Assembly (NCBI GenBank): GCA_041744755.1
Contig: JBGTKC010000007.1
Span: 1 to 64,000, forward strand
Source of the DNA: CALDTK01 sp041744755
GTDB lineage: Bacteria; Bacteroidota; Bacteroidia; Chitinophagales; Saprospiraceae
Reading direction: 5' to 3'
DNA length: 64,000 bases
The notes under the pieces are model-generated. The model saw only the letters and a list, made by a program, of their open reading frames with translations, was not told where the DNA came from and made no database searches. This document shows, in pieces, positions 34,856 to 45,886 of this stretch (positions within the stretch are counted from its first letter, which is position 1; every line of letters begins with the position of its first letter). The position numbers and the translations under genes were made by a program.

Positions 34856-36346
34856 ATGGCACCCGCGGCAGCACCTGATTTCGGACTTCTCTCTCTCGCG
34901 CCGCCGCTGTTGGCCGTCGTGCTCGCGATCACGACGCGCCAGGTCTACATCTCGCTCGTCGCCGGGATCGTCGCCGGGCAGCTCGTGCTCGGGACCTCCG
35001 CGCTCGACGTATTCCTCTCGACCCTCCAACGCTTCGTGGCCGTATTTGAGGACAACGGCAATACGCGGACGATCCTCTTCTCCTGCATGGTCGGCGCGCT
35101 CATCCTGCTCATGCAGCGCTCCGGCGGGGTGGCAGGCTTCATCGACGCAGTCCAGCGCCGGCTCGAGCGGCGGAGCGCGGCCGGGGCCACCAAGCAGGTG
35201 CAGCTGATGGCCTGGGTCACGGGCATTATCGTCTTCGTGGAGTCGAGTATCTCCGTGCTCACGGTCGGGACGCTCTTCCGCCCGATCTTCGACCGGATGC
35301 GGCTCTCGCGCGAGAAGCTCGCCTACATCGCGGACTCGAGTTCGGCGCCGGTCTGTATTCTGTTGCCGCTCAACGCCTGGGGGGCCTTCGTGATGAGCTT
35401 GCTCGGTACGCAGGCAGTGGCCAATCCACTGGGGATGTTCGTCGAGTCGATGGCCTACGCCTTCTACCCGATCGTGGCCCTGCTCCTCGTGCCGATCGTT
35501 ATCGTGGCCGGGCTCGACTTCGGGAGCATGCGCGGGGCCGAGCGCCGCGTCCAAACCACGGGGGAGCTCCTGAGCGAGGGCGGCGTCGCGATGGTGGCCA
35601 CGGAGCTCACCGAAACCGAGGTCAAACCAGGCATCCCCGCGCGTGCGATCAATATGCTGCTGCCGATCGGGACGATGGTGGTGCTGATGCCGGTGTTCTT
35701 GGCCGTCACGGGTTGGGCCAGTGGCCTTTCGGCAAAACCTGCCGGCACTTTTCTCGAAATCCTCGGGTCGGCCATCGGGCAGGGGAGTGGCTCGACGAGC
35801 GTACTCGCCGCGGTGACGGGGGCGTTGATCGTGTGCTTCGTGCTGTACAAATCGCAGCGCCTGATGGGCGTGCGGGAGATGGCGGACCTGTCACTGAAGG
35901 GCCTGTCGGCGATGCTGCCGCTCGCGCTGCTGATGATGTTCGCCTTCGCGATCTCGGCGCTGTGCAAGGACCTGGGCACGGGCCAGTACGTAGCCGACGT
36001 GGCGAGTGGGGCGCTGGCGGGCTGGACGGCGCCGGCGCTACTGTTCATCGTGAGCGGGTTCATCGCCTTTAGCACGGGTACGAGCTGGGGCACCTTCGGG
36101 ATCATGGTCCCGATCGCGCTGCCGGTGGCCGCGGCGATGGGCTTAGACCCGGCGATTGGCCTGGCGGCGGTCCTGGGCGGCGGCGTCTTCGGCGACCACT
36201 CGAGTCCGATTTCGGACACGACTATACTGGCGAGTATGGCCGCGGCGACCGACCACGTCGACCACGTCCGGACGCAGTTGCCGTACACGATGATCGCGGG
36301 CGGGCTCGCGGTGGCGGGGTACGTCGTGGTGGGACTCGTGGGGTAA
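34856..36346 (+). CDS. nhaC: Na+/H+ antiporter, NhaC family
   Basis: This 496-residue protein has about twelve membrane helices. The C-terminal signature GGGVFGDHSSPISDTTILASMAAATDHVDHVRTQLPY and the internal TGTSWGTFGIMVPIALPVAAA are characteristic of the NhaC/ArsB-like antiporter family. VFVESSISVLTVGTLFRPIFDRM in the first half is also family-typical. It exchanges sodium (or an organic acid counter-ion in some relatives) for protons. It lies 105 bases after the kinase pair; control by that pair is possible but not shown. One motif copy lies at 35724 (as GLSAKP). Confidence 0.88.
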   Translation: MAPAAAPDFGLLSLAPPLLAVVLAITTRQVYISLVAGIVAGQLVLGTSALDVFLSTLQRFVAVFEDNGNTRTILFSCMVGALILLMQRSGGVAGFIDAVQRRLERRSAAGATKQVQLMAWVTGIIVFVESSISVLTVGTLFRPIFDRMRLSREKLAYIADSSSAPVCILLPLNAWGAFVMSLLGTQAVANPLGMFVESMAYAFYPIVALLLVPIVIVAGLDFGSMRGAERRVQTTGELLSEGGVAMVATELTETEVKPGIPARAINMLLPIGTMVVLMPVFLAVTGWASGLSAKPAGTFLEILGSAIGQGSGSTSVLAAVTGALIVCFVLYKSQRLMGVREMADLSLKGLSAMLPLALLMMFAFAISALCKDLGTGQYVADVASGALAGWTAPALLFIVSGFIAFSTGTSWGTFGIMVPIALPVAAAMGLDPAIGLAAVLGGGVFGDHSSPISDTTILASMAAATDHVDHVRTQLPYTMIAGGLAVAGYVVVGLVG

Positions 36347-36553
36347 GGGGGGGGTTAAGGGTTGTAACCGGGAATGTGGAGGTTTCGGGGTGGGAAGGGT
36401 GAATTGCTGGGGGCGAGGTCCGCTGGCGCGGTGGTTTTTGCTTGCACTTTCAGTCCACGTCCGGCTCGCTTTATCTGGCCAAGCGTACGACAGCAGCCGA
36501 CGGACCCGGCCCGCTGGGATGCGCGGTCGGCACCCATTCTCGGTGGTAGCCTA

Positions 36554-36924
36554 TCAAATCACCACTTCCGGCTGCCAGCAACTAGGCGTCCGATCGTACA
36601 TTACTTCCTGACCATCATTGGTGGTGGCACCTCCGCGAGTCGTAGGCCCGAACCCAACGTACGTGACGCTCGCACAGTCATCCAGACGATTGAGCCAACC
36701 CCGCAGGTACTTCGCGTTTTGGCGAAAGCCCGCTATGTACCGGTAGCGCTCCTCGCGAATGGCGAGCATGGTGATGGGGTGCAGTTGCGTGGTGGCCTTG
36801 GCGGTCAACGGGCCGAGCTTGCCGTCCTGCTCGACCTCGGCGCGGCGATGGAGGGCCTTGATCGTCCAGTCGGGACCCTGGTTGACGCAGGCGTCGAACA
36901 TGAGGTACTGGGTTGCCGAAAAAT
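36554..36924 (-). pseudogene. C-terminal remnant of a GH108-type endolysin, cut by the CRISPR array
   Basis: Reading leftward from the array edge, the frame gives YLMFDACVNQGPDWTIKALHRRAEVEQDGKLGPLTAKATTQLHPITMLAIREERYRY and then KYLRGWLNRLDDC (shown here in pieces: FDACVNQGP, DGKLGPLTA, LRGWLNRL). These match the end of the lysozyme-like domain and the peptidoglycan-binding module of the GH108/PF05838-PF09374 'secretion activator' endolysins. The N-terminal part with the catalytic glutamate is missing, because the sequence changes to the first CRISPR repeat at 36925. The remnant carries one hairpin-motif copy (36716, read as GFRQN). A phage or prophage origin of the remnant is inference. Confidence 0.6.
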
Positions 36925-39900
36925 GTTTCAATTCCAGCCAGAAGCGATTAAGACGAGACGTGGTCGCAATCGCGAAAAGCATCGAAGCCAAGTTTCAATT
37001 CCAGCCAGAAGCGATTAAGACGTGCAAGGCGGGGACGGACCGCCAGGCGGTGAGCACGTTTCAATTCCAGCCAGAAGCGATTAAGACTCTATGTATGGCG
37101 CATTAGATGCTACGCATAAGATGGTTTCAATTCCAGCCAGAAGCGATTAAGACTAAGAGCATCGACTCGAGCGCTGAGGGCCGAGAAGTGTTTCAATTCC
37201 AGCCAGAAGCGATTAAGACTGCCGTGCCTAACACATGCCCCATATAGTCATGTAGTTTCAATTCCAGCCAGAAGCGATTAAGACCCCCGGACAGGCCGTG
37301 ATGATCCCGGCGTCGACCCAGTTTCAATTCCAGCCAGAAGCGATTAAGACGAAGGTGTTGGCGCATTTCCCGGACGCCTACGTCATGTTTCAATTCCAGC
37401 CAGAAGCGATTAAGACTCGCAGCGGTTTTACCTGGTATCACACTGGTCAAGGGTTTCAATTCCAGCCAGAAGCGATTAAGACGGACCCGACTGATCCGAA
37501 CCGCTACGTGCTCTACCAGTTTCAATTCCAGCCAGAAGCGATTAAGACCCGAGACTCGGTCGGGCTTGTCGAGTCGGAAGTAAAGTTTCAATTCCAGCCA
37601 GAAGCGATTAAGACCGCCGCTGCCCTATTCGCATTCTCGACCGAGCTCGCGTTTCAATTCCAGCCAGAAGCGATTAAGACGAACGTCAAAACATCCTTAT
37701 CCAGACCCTCTCCTCCGTTTCAATTCCAGCCAGAAGCGATTAAGACCGATTGAACAAGCGCAAAGCGCGCGCCTCGAATCCAGTTTCAATTCCAGCCAGA
37801 AGCGATTAAGACGAGCATCGCCGATTGCTGGCCCCACGGGGTCGCGTTGTTTCAATTCCAGCCAGAAGCGATTAAGACCTTCAACGTAATGACCTGTGGC
37901 GTCGTCGGTACCGCGTTTCAATTCCAGCCAGAAGCGATTAAGACTTGGGAGGGCGGCTACGTGAACGATCCTGACGACCTGTTTCAATTCCAGCCAGAAG
38001 CGATTAAGACCGTCACGGGATTCGACCACGAAGGCAAGTGGTGGAGTTTCAATTCCAGCCAGAAGCGATTAAGACTCTGGGCCGAGCGCCACGGTTACGT
38101 CGAAGGCGAGGTTTCAATTCCAGCCAGAAGCGATTAAGACGAGCCTCTACCAGGCGCTGTGGCACGTCGACGACGAGTTTCAATTCCAGCCAGAAGCGAT
38201 TAAGACCCGGCGACGCTGAGCCTGGGGGCCTTCTGGCTGGAGTTTCAATTCCAGCCAGAAGCGATTAAGACAAGACCGTCTCCGAAATCTCGACCACTGT
38301 AGACGCCGTTTCAATTCCAGCCAGAAGCGATTAAGACTTTATTGAACGTAGCGTAGGCGCCCCGCATTACAGAGTTTCAATTCCAGCCAGAAGCGATTAA
38401 GACCAGGAGGTGCAGGAGATGGTGTTCGGCCTGGATCAGTTTCAATTCCAGCCAGAAGCGATTAAGACTTCGTCCTCTGCCACTTGGAGATTGAAGTCAA
38501 CCTTAGTTTCAATTCCAGCCAGAAGCGATTAAGACGTACGTACTACGTCCTCGGTCCTGCCCAGCACCTCAGTTTCAATTCCAGCCAGAAGCGATTAAGA
38601 CGAGGTGACGAAGCTCAAGAAGAAACCTAAAACTGGGTTTCAATTCCAGCCAGAAGCGATTAAGACCGGGTTGAGCCGGGCGGCCCCGAGATCGTCATCC
38701 CGTTTCAATTCCAGCCAGAAGCGATTAAGACGGGCGGAGGAGGAACTCCTCTGGTGGGTGGAAGTCTTGTTTCAATTCCAGCCAGAAGCGATTAAGACGA
38801 TTGAGCAAGGGCCCGAAGACTACATTTGCCACCTGTTTCAATTCCAGCCAGAAGCGATTAAGACGTACGGGCCTAGTGAGATCCGGCTATTCGTCGAAAG
38901 GTTTCAATTCCAGCCAGAAGCGATTAAGACGTGAGGAGGCGGGCGGTGAGGTAGCCCATCTGCGAGGTTTCAATTCCAGCCAGAAGCGATTAAGACCGAT
39001 TACGTAGGTACCGGCTTGGAGGACTGTTGCAGGTTTCAATTCCAGCCAGAAGCGATTAAGACTGCTCAGTCTCTAAGCGCCATTCGCCTTCACGAGCTTC
39101 GTTTCAATTCCAGCCAGAAGCGATTAAGACAGGATGGCGTAGGCGTCGCGGCCGGCGTCGAGGTCGGTTTCAATTCCAGCCAGAAGCGATTAAGACGACC
39201 TGGGGTCGCCTACATAGACGGCGTCTGTTGCCTTGTTTCAATTCCAGCCAGAAGCGATTAAGACGCTGAGAAGCTACCGCGAAAACCTGGGCCGAAAAAA
39301 GTTTCAATTCCAGCCAGAAGCGATTAAGACGTAGGACGTGATGCGGTCCAGGCGGTCCTTCACCCTGTTTCAATTCCAGCCAGAAGCGATTAAGACGCGG
39401 TCTACGGCGTCGGCGATGCGCTGTCTATTCTTGTTTCAATTCCAGCCAGAAGCGATTAAGACTTTCGATGCCGTCGCCGGAGGCCTGCGGTGAGGTCAGT
39501 TTCAATTCCAGCCAGAAGCGATTAAGACAGGCCGAGGCCGGTACCTCTACGTAGGCCTCGGTCGAGTTTCAATTCCAGCCAGAAGCGATTAAGACAGGCC
39601 GAGGCCGGTACCTCTACGTAGGCCTCGGTCGAGTTTCAATTCCAGCCAGAAGCGATTAAGACGGTCGCATTGCGGGGCGAAGATTACGTGAGCGTCTAGT
39701 TTCAATTCCAGCCAGAAGCGATTAAGACTCGTACTTTTTGCTGGCGTGAATCGCCACTAAGCCTGTTTCAATTCCAGCCAGAAGCGATTAAGACTGGCAC
39801 CGGATTGGCGCGCGAGTTCATTGCTGGCGAGTTTCAATTCCAGCCAGAAGCGATTAAGACTCTGGCCGGCGTTCTTGCCGACAGCTTCACGTTCAAGTTT

Positions 39901-42900
39901 CAATTCCAGCCAGAAGCGATTAAGACACGAATACAGGCACGGCAGCGGGACCGTATTACAAGTTTCAATTCCAGCCAGAAGCGATTAAGACGGATAATCC
40001 GGCTTCGTTTTAGGTGAAGCAATCGAGGTTTCAATTCCAGCCAGAAGCGATTAAGACCTCAGACGCGCGCAGGAAGCGCAATGAGCCTCACCGGTTTCAA
40101 TTCCAGCCAGAAGCGATTAAGACCGTCCTCGCCCTGCCACGCGAGGGACTGCCCGCCGTGTTTCAATTCCAGCCAGAAGCGATTAAGACAAGCGCATCAG
40201 CGACGAGCGGTTGACCCTCGAGGAGGTTTCAATTCCAGCCAGAAGCGATTAAGACCCACAGCGTCGCGTAGCGGGCTCGTAGAGCGGATCTAGTTTCAAT
40301 TCCAGCCAGAAGCGATTAAGACATCGCGCGATCGGCTAGCTACTCCGTGCGGGTCAAGTTTCAATTCCAGCCAGAAGCGATTAAGACCGAACTCCTCCCG
40401 TGGCCGATCCCCGAGTGGCGCCAGTTTCAATTCCAGCCAGAAGCGATTAAGACTCAGTTTCGACCCACGGACTCGGTCGTTCGTCTTATGTTTCAATTCC
40501 AGCCAGAAGCGATTAAGACCGAGGGCGACGGCGGTCGGCTCCACCTCTACACCTCGTTTCAATTCCAGCCAGAAGCGATTAAGACTCTGATTGCCGCCGA
40601 GCGTGAACGTGAGGAGGTCGGTTTCAATTCCAGCCAGAAGCGATTAAGACGCTCTACCGTGAAGACGTGGCCCTTCTTGATCGCGAGTTTCAATTCCAGC
40701 CAGAAGCGATTAAGACCTCGCTGCACTTGGCGACAAAGGTTGTGCTCAACCAGTTTCAATTCCAGCCAGAAGCGATTAAGACCGTATCACCTACAAGCTC
40801 GAAACGTCGCTCGACTACCGTTTCAATTCCAGCCAGAAGCGATTAAGACTTTGTAGCGATGAGCGTAGGAGTTGAACCCGATAGGTTTCAATTCCAGCCA
40901 GAAGCGATTAAGACCCCGTATCGAATCGGCCGTCGCGCGGGTATTCGCCCGTTTCAATTCCAGCCAGAAGCGATTAAGACCAATCGCTGCCGGGGTTGCC
41001 CTGGTTGCTCTGGCTAGTTTCAATTCCAGCCAGAAGCGATTAAGACTCGGGGTAAGCCAACCGCTCAAGGCCGAGTACGTCAGTTTCAATTCCAGCCAGA
41101 AGCGATTAAGACCAATCGACGAGCTTGTACATCGAGGTAAGTTTTGAGGGTTTCAATTCCAGCCAGAAGCGATTAAGACCGTACGCCCAGCAATAGCAAT
41201 GAACACGGAGGGCGAGTTTCAATTCCAGCCAGAAGCGATTAAGACTTTTGGAATGCCATGGGGTCGGAGTTTTAGCGGCGAGTTTCAATTCCAGCCAGAA
41301 GCGATTAAGACGAGGCCCGACATCCATGGCGTATCGTCCGAGACCATGTTTCAATTCCAGCCAGAAGCGATTAAGACTGGCGTACCCGTCACGCAAGTCC
41401 TGCGGCGCGACCCAGTTTCAATTCCAGCCAGAAGCGATTAAGGCGCAACGGAGATCCGGATTACTCAAAATACCGACCAAGTTTCAATTCCAGCCAGAAG
41501 CGATTAAGACCGACGGTAACTAGGCGAGCCATTGAGCCTGAGCTTGGTTTCAATTCCAGCCAGAAGCGATTAAGACTAGTTCCAGGTAATGATCTCCCCG
41601 ATGGCATTCGCGGTTTCAATTCCAGCCAGAAGCGATTAAGACCAGCACCGTCTACGCTCTCCAAGGCATCGACCGCATGTTTCAATTCCAGCCAGAAGCG
41701 ATTAAGACGGCACTTACCCAACCTGGGCCGAGATGCTAGAAGCCCGTTTCAATTCCAGCCAGAAGCGATTAAGACGACATGGCGGCCGCGATCGAGAAGG
41801 ACCTCAAGCGAGTTTCAATTCCAGCCAGAAGCGATTAAGACCTCATCCCTCAGCCACGTAGCGCAGCCGATAAGGCGGTTTCAATTCCAGCCAGAAGCGA
41901 TTAAGACGCGCGACGCCGAGAAGTGGTACTGGCAGTGCATCAAGTTTCAATTCCAGCCAGAAGCGATTAAGACCCCCCCACCAATGGCGCGAAGCCTGCG
42001 ACAAGTACGGTTTCAATTCCAGCCAGAAGCGATTAAGACACGTGAGGCGGCCAGGAGACGACTACGACGCGAAGAGTTTCAATTCCAGCCAGAAGCGATT
42101 AAGACTGGTCGCCGACCCTGCCCTTCACCGCCTCCGAGATAGTTTCAATTCCAGCCAGAAGCGATTAAGACATGGCGCCGGGCACTTGCTCGGACAAACG
42201 CTATCCCGTTTCAATTCCAGCCAGAAGCGATTAAGACCGCCCGACCCGCGTAGTCGCAGTATCCAAGAAGGGGTTTCAATTCCAGCCAGAAGCGATTAAG
42301 ACGCCTGCGCTTGTGCAGATGCGGCCCTGAAGGCTTGGTTTCAATTCCAGCCAGAAGCGATTAAGACGGGACCGCCTCCCCGCCGCGCAGGGCGTGGACG
42401 CCGGGTTTCAATTCCAGCCAGAAGCGATTAAGACGGGTCTCCACCGGCTCCGGCCCCGGGGCGTAGCGCCGTTTCAATTCCAGCCAGAAGCGATTAAGAC
42501 TCGGTCCCGAGGGCCGTGTAGTAGCGCTCCAGCGAGGTTTCAATTCCAGCCAGAAGCGATTAAGACGAGAGGCGGTAGCGGTAGCGCCCGTCCTTGAGGT
42601 CGAGTTTCAATTCCAGCCAGAAGCGATTAAGACAGCGCGAGGCCTACAACCTCGGCACCACCATGAATAGTTTCAATTCCAGCCAGAAGCGATTAAGACC
42701 CTCATCTGGAGCAGCTGGGCCTCCGGCGAAAACGCGTTTCAATTCCAGCCAGAAGCGATTAAGACCACCGAGGTACGTTCCTTTGAGGGCATCACGTTCG
42801 GTTTCAATTCCAGCCAGAAGCGATTAAGACCGTACGCTCGCGACGTGGTGCCAGACGGGGACGGAGTTTCAATTCCAGCCAGAAGCGATTAAGACCTGCG

Positions 42901-43821
42901 TACACATTGTGCTCCCGCAAAACCGACAACAGTTTCAATTCCCGCCAGAAGCGATTAAGACGCAGGAAACTAACTGCATTATCGCTTGGTCGATGGGGTT
43001 TCAATTCCAGCCAGAAGCGATTAAGACACGCGGATGTAGTACCCAACGGCACCCGCGTAGAGGTTTCAATTCCAGCCAGAAGCGATTAAGACGAGAGGCG
43101 GTAGCGGTAGCGCCCGTCCTTGAGGTCGAGTTTCAATTCCAGCCAGAAGCGATTAAGACCGTTTGAGTAGCGGATCAACAGTTTGTCGATATCGAGTTTC
43201 AATTCCAGCCAGAAGCGATTAAGACCAGCCGTAGGCCAGGCGCGCGAACGGCTCCTCCTCGCGTTTCAATTCCAGCCAGAAGCGATTAAGACGGCGAGCG
43301 TCAGCGCCTCCAGCGAGGCCTCCGCGCGTTTCAATTCCAGCCAGAAGCGATTAAGACGATCGCCATGTTCCGCCAGGGCCGCGTGGCCGAACCGTTTCAA
43401 TTCCAGCCAGAAGCGATTAAGACTGGCAGCGCTGGGGTCTTGGTGACGTATGTTTGCGGGTTTCAATTCCAGCCAGAAGCGATTAAGACCGCCTCGAGGG
43501 TGTCGTAGTACGCGAGGGTCTCCACGTTTCAATTCCAGCCAGAAGCGATTAAGACCGCGTGTCGGTCATTAGGTCGCGAACGGTCCGACCGTGTTTCAAT
43601 TCCAGCCAGAAGCGATTAAGACCTTCGTTCTTGCGCTCCGAAGTCCGGGCGTAGATGTGTTTCAATTCCAGCCAGAAGCGATTAAGACCTGTACTGAGCA
43701 TCCACTGTCGCCGAGGTCACGCTCGTTTCAATTCCAGCCAGAAGCGATTAAGACCTGAAGATGGCACGGCGGGCTCTGTGCGGTTGCCAGAGTTTCAATT
43801 CCAGCCAGAAGCGATTAAGAC
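36925..43821 (-). CRISPR. CRISPR array: 105 repeats of 30 bp, 104 spacers
   Basis: The 30-bp repeat on the plus strand begins GTTTCAATTCC and ends CGATTAAGAC. Read from the minus strand it ends ATTGAAAC, the typical 5' crRNA handle of type I-B and related systems, so the array is transcribed leftwards from the leader next to cas2. I counted 105 repeat starts from 36925 to 43792, with spacers mostly 35-38 bases. Two repeats differ: 41415-41444 ends AAGGC, and 42932-42961 has CCCGCC for CCAGCC. Two spacers occur twice: 39529-39565 equals 39596-39632, and 42567-42603 equals 43093-43129. The repeat has little hairpin potential. Apparent proteins made of FQFQPEAIKT or LNRFWLELK units are translations of the repeat. 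Confidence 0.99.
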
Positions 43822-44029
43822 AGCGCCAGCAAAAATACGTAAGTCCTTCACAACCAAACAGCCCCACACCAATCCTCCATCAAATTACCCTGCAAAACTC
43901 CTCAACCCCCAATACCGCAATTTACTCCCATCAGCGACGACTCACTTAAGCGACTGTCCGACAGGCTGTTGTCTATTTCCCTCACGTCAATCAACATCTT
44001 CCGCACAGCGTCACGCCGTCGATCGACGA
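43822..44029 (-). promoter_or_regulatory. CRISPR leader
   Basis: These 208 bases lie between the leader-proximal repeat and the cas2 stop. They are locally poor in G and richer in A and C on the plus strand than the surroundings. This end is assigned as the leader because cas2 adjoins it and the repeat orientation requires transcription leftwards. A small CTGT/ACAG inverted repeat lies near 43957-43967. Confidence 0.7.
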
Positions 44030-44293
44030 CTACAGAAACTGGTCCGTTGACCCTTTCTCGACGCCCACCACCTCCTTGTCGAGCCACTTCGCGTCCCGAT
44101 TCTTGAACAGGATCAGCGAGTCCGTCCGCACATCCATCACCTTTAGCGCAGCCTCCGTCATCTCAATTAGCTGCAGCTCCGTCATCTCCCCCTCGAGCAC
44201 GGAGTTCTGAATCCAGTTCAGGTAACGTCGACAAATCTTGAGCATCTTCTGCGTCCGGTCCGCCTGGACATCGTATACCGCGATCACGTACAT
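44030..44293 (-). CDS. cas2: CRISPR-associated endonuclease Cas2
   Basis: This 87-residue protein has the Cas2 ferredoxin-like fold: YVIAVYDVQADRTQKMLKICRRYLNWIQNSVLEGEMT, with the Asp of strand 1 (YDV), then SLILFKNRD and a short C-terminal tail. ATG 44293 is preferred to a TTG three codons upstream. With Cas1 it integrates new spacers. It is the last gene of the cas operon, 41 bases after cas1, and abuts the leader. Confidence 0.95.
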   Translation of the reverse strand: MYVIAVYDVQADRTQKMLKICRRYLNWIQNSVLEGEMTELQLIEMTEAALKVMDVRTDSLILFKNRDAKWLDKEVVGVEKGSTDQFL

Positions 44294-44334
44294 ACCCCGC
44301 AAGATCGTCCGCCCCCGGGACTCTCACCAGCCCC

Positions 44335-45342
44335 TCACCACCAAATCTTGAAGGGCTCGTACGCCGGCTCCATCCCCAGCACGTGCTTCGCGATCTTGTA
44401 GCACTCCAGCAAAATCAGTCGCCGATAACTCACCCTCCGCCCGAGCTTGCGGTGCTCGATCGTCTGGTCGAGGCGCTCCTCCCAGGCCCGCAGAAACACC
44501 TTTCGACCGGTATCCGACAGGAACGATGCCCCGTCCACGATGTCGAAGTGATCTTCGCGGATCTCTTTTTTGTTGCACAGCCGGAAGATCAGACGATCCA
44601 CCAGGATAGGTTTGAACACCTCCGATACATCGAGCGCCAGGGAGTACCGTCGTGTCCCCGGCTCGTGGAGATAACTGATCGTCGGGTTCAGTTGCGAATT
44701 GTAAATAGCGTCAACGCAGAGCGCATAGCACATCGAGTTGCCAAAACTCACGAGTGCGTTCAACTCCCCGCGGGGTGGGTTCTTCTTCCGACCGTCCCAC
44801 GCAAACCCGTCCACAATCTCGTCGAACGCTTCGTAGTACTGCTGCCTGCAATTCCCCTCAATGCCCATCAATTCCGGTACCGCACCCACCTTCGGAAGGT
44901 TTTGACGTAAGTCCTCAATCCCGCCTACTGCCGCGCTCACGTCCCTTCCTCGATTCCCGTAGTAGCGAAGGGTCTTCAGCATGTTGAAGGTTGCCCCCTC
45001 TATCAAACCCGTCGCAATCGCGACCCGCCGTTTTTTGTTGAGATAGGCTTTCGTTTGCTCGACCACCATCTTGCCCGCCAACAAATATTCGCGCGGGCTA
45101 AAGCTGCCCGTGTAGTGTTGGTAGTAATCGAAGAAGTGTACGGGGATGTGTTTACGGCCGAGGAAATTATACAGCGCCGAGTTCGTATCCAAACTCCCGA
45201 ACACGTACAGCGCCGAAACATCTTCCACCGGAATGAATCGCGTTTCGCCGACCACGCCATCCGCATCTACCGCCGTAAACTTCAACGTATTGTCCCGACG
45301 ACTCATCCGGCCAGGATTGAAAAGGTAGTACGCTCTCGGCAT
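44335..45342 (-). CDS. cas1: CRISPR-associated integrase Cas1
   Basis: This 335-residue Cas1 begins PRAYYLFNPGRMSRRDNTL, typical of type I-B proteins. The metal-binding residues are visible as the Glu in LMGIEGNCRQQYY, the His in SYLHEPGTRRYSLALD and the acidic residues in DVSEVFKPILVDR. It is the spacer integrase. Cas4 lies directly upstream, with a 37-base gap holding a hairpin-motif copy (45360). One unusual GAC/GTC-stem motif copy lies inside (44899). Confidence 0.97.
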   Translation of the reverse strand: MPRAYYLFNPGRMSRRDNTLKFTAVDADGVVGETRFIPVEDVSALYVFGSLDTNSALYNFLGRKHIPVHFFDYYQHYTGSFSPREYLLAGKMVVEQTKAYLNKKRRVAIATGLIEGATFNMLKTLRYYGNRGRDVSAAVGGIEDLRQNLPKVGAVPELMGIEGNCRQQYYEAFDEIVDGFAWDGRKKNPPRGELNALVSFGNSMCYALCVDAIYNSQLNPTISYLHEPGTRRYSLALDVSEVFKPILVDRLIFRLCNKKEIREDHFDIVDGASFLSDTGRKVFLRAWEERLDQTIEHRKLGRRVSYRRLILLECYKIAKHVLGMEPAYEPFKIWW

Positions 45343-45359
45343 AGGAGGTTTGTTTGTTC

Positions 45360-45374
45360 AGCTTTCGCCAAAAC
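45360..45374 (-). repeat. Hairpin motif copy in the cas4-cas1 gap (GTTTT-GGC-GAAA-GCT)
   Basis: A non-coding copy in the 37-base space between cas4 and cas1. The outer stem pair is G-T wobble. Confidence 0.65.
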
Positions 45375-45379
45375 CCGTT

Positions 45380-45886
45380 TCAGCAGTAACAGAAATCGTA
45401 GAAGGCACATTTGCCACAGTAGCTTTTTAAAATTGCGCGCGGAGTCACTTCCAGTGACACGATTCTGTCTATCTCGCTCAACCAACCGATCATCTTTCCA
45501 CGGGCCTCCTCGTCGAGGACTACCGGGACAGTCTTCCGCTGTTTCGGGTACTCGATCACGCCGCTGGCCCCAGTTACGCCGTGCCGCTCCATCTGCCAGA
45601 GGTAGTACTGGACCTGCGCCACGTGAACGTACTCCAGTTTTGGCGACTTCTTCACCTCCCGCACGAGGCGCGCCTTCGGGTCGTAGTGATCGATCTTCAC
45701 TGGACCGACCACCAGCTCGCGCCAGCGCTGCGCCCGCCGGTCGTAAGCGTTCTTGCCGATGATCTTCCCGACGTGTACATCGGCCGAGTTGTCCTCCATA
45801 CGCATGCCGTGGTGGTGGAGCCAGAGCTTGCGGTGGCACAGGAGGAGGTAGGTGACGTGGGAGGCGTCGTAGGTGTCAACCGGCAT
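45380..45886 (-). CDS. cas4: CRISPR-associated exonuclease Cas4
   Basis: This 168-residue RecB-like nuclease has an N-terminal cysteine in LLCHRKLWLHHHG and nuclease residues in VHVGKIIG, REVKKSPKLE and QVQYYLWQ. The C-terminal iron-sulfur cluster cysteines are CGKCAFYDFCYC. It processes prespacers and helps PAM choice with Cas1-Cas2. The start overlaps the end of cas3 by 11 bases, so it is translationally coupled. Confidence 0.95.
   Translation of the reverse strand: MPVDTYDASHVTYLLLCHRKLWLHHHGMRMEDNSADVHVGKIIGKNAYDRRAQRWRELVVGPVKIDHYDPKARLVREVKKSPKLEYVHVAQVQYYLWQMERHGVTGASGVIEYPKQRKTVPVVLDEEARGKMIGWLSEIDRIVSLEVTPRAILKSYCGKCAFYDFCYC

Noticed and set aside
33875..35554. 559-codon leftward frame across the second kinase and the antiporter
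   Set aside because: Runs antisense across two well-supported rightward genes and their spacer.
39272..39286. Motif-like sequence (GTTTT-CGC-GGTA-GCT) inside a CRISPR spacer
   Set aside because: Only a partial stem and an atypical loop; one loose match among 104 spacers is unsurprising.
36925..43821. Self-targeting spacers against the rest of the window
   Set aside because: None seen by eye, but a systematic comparison was not possible, so nothing is claimed.
37193..43900. Many small open frames rich in FQFQPEAIKT, SFNSSQKRLR or LNRFWLELK words
   Set aside because: They are six-frame translations of the CRISPR repeat and change every 66 bases; not genes.
45637..45650. GTTTTGGCGACTTC in cas4, resembling the hairpin motif
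   Set aside because: Loop and 3' stem do not fit; counted as chance or decayed, not as a copy.
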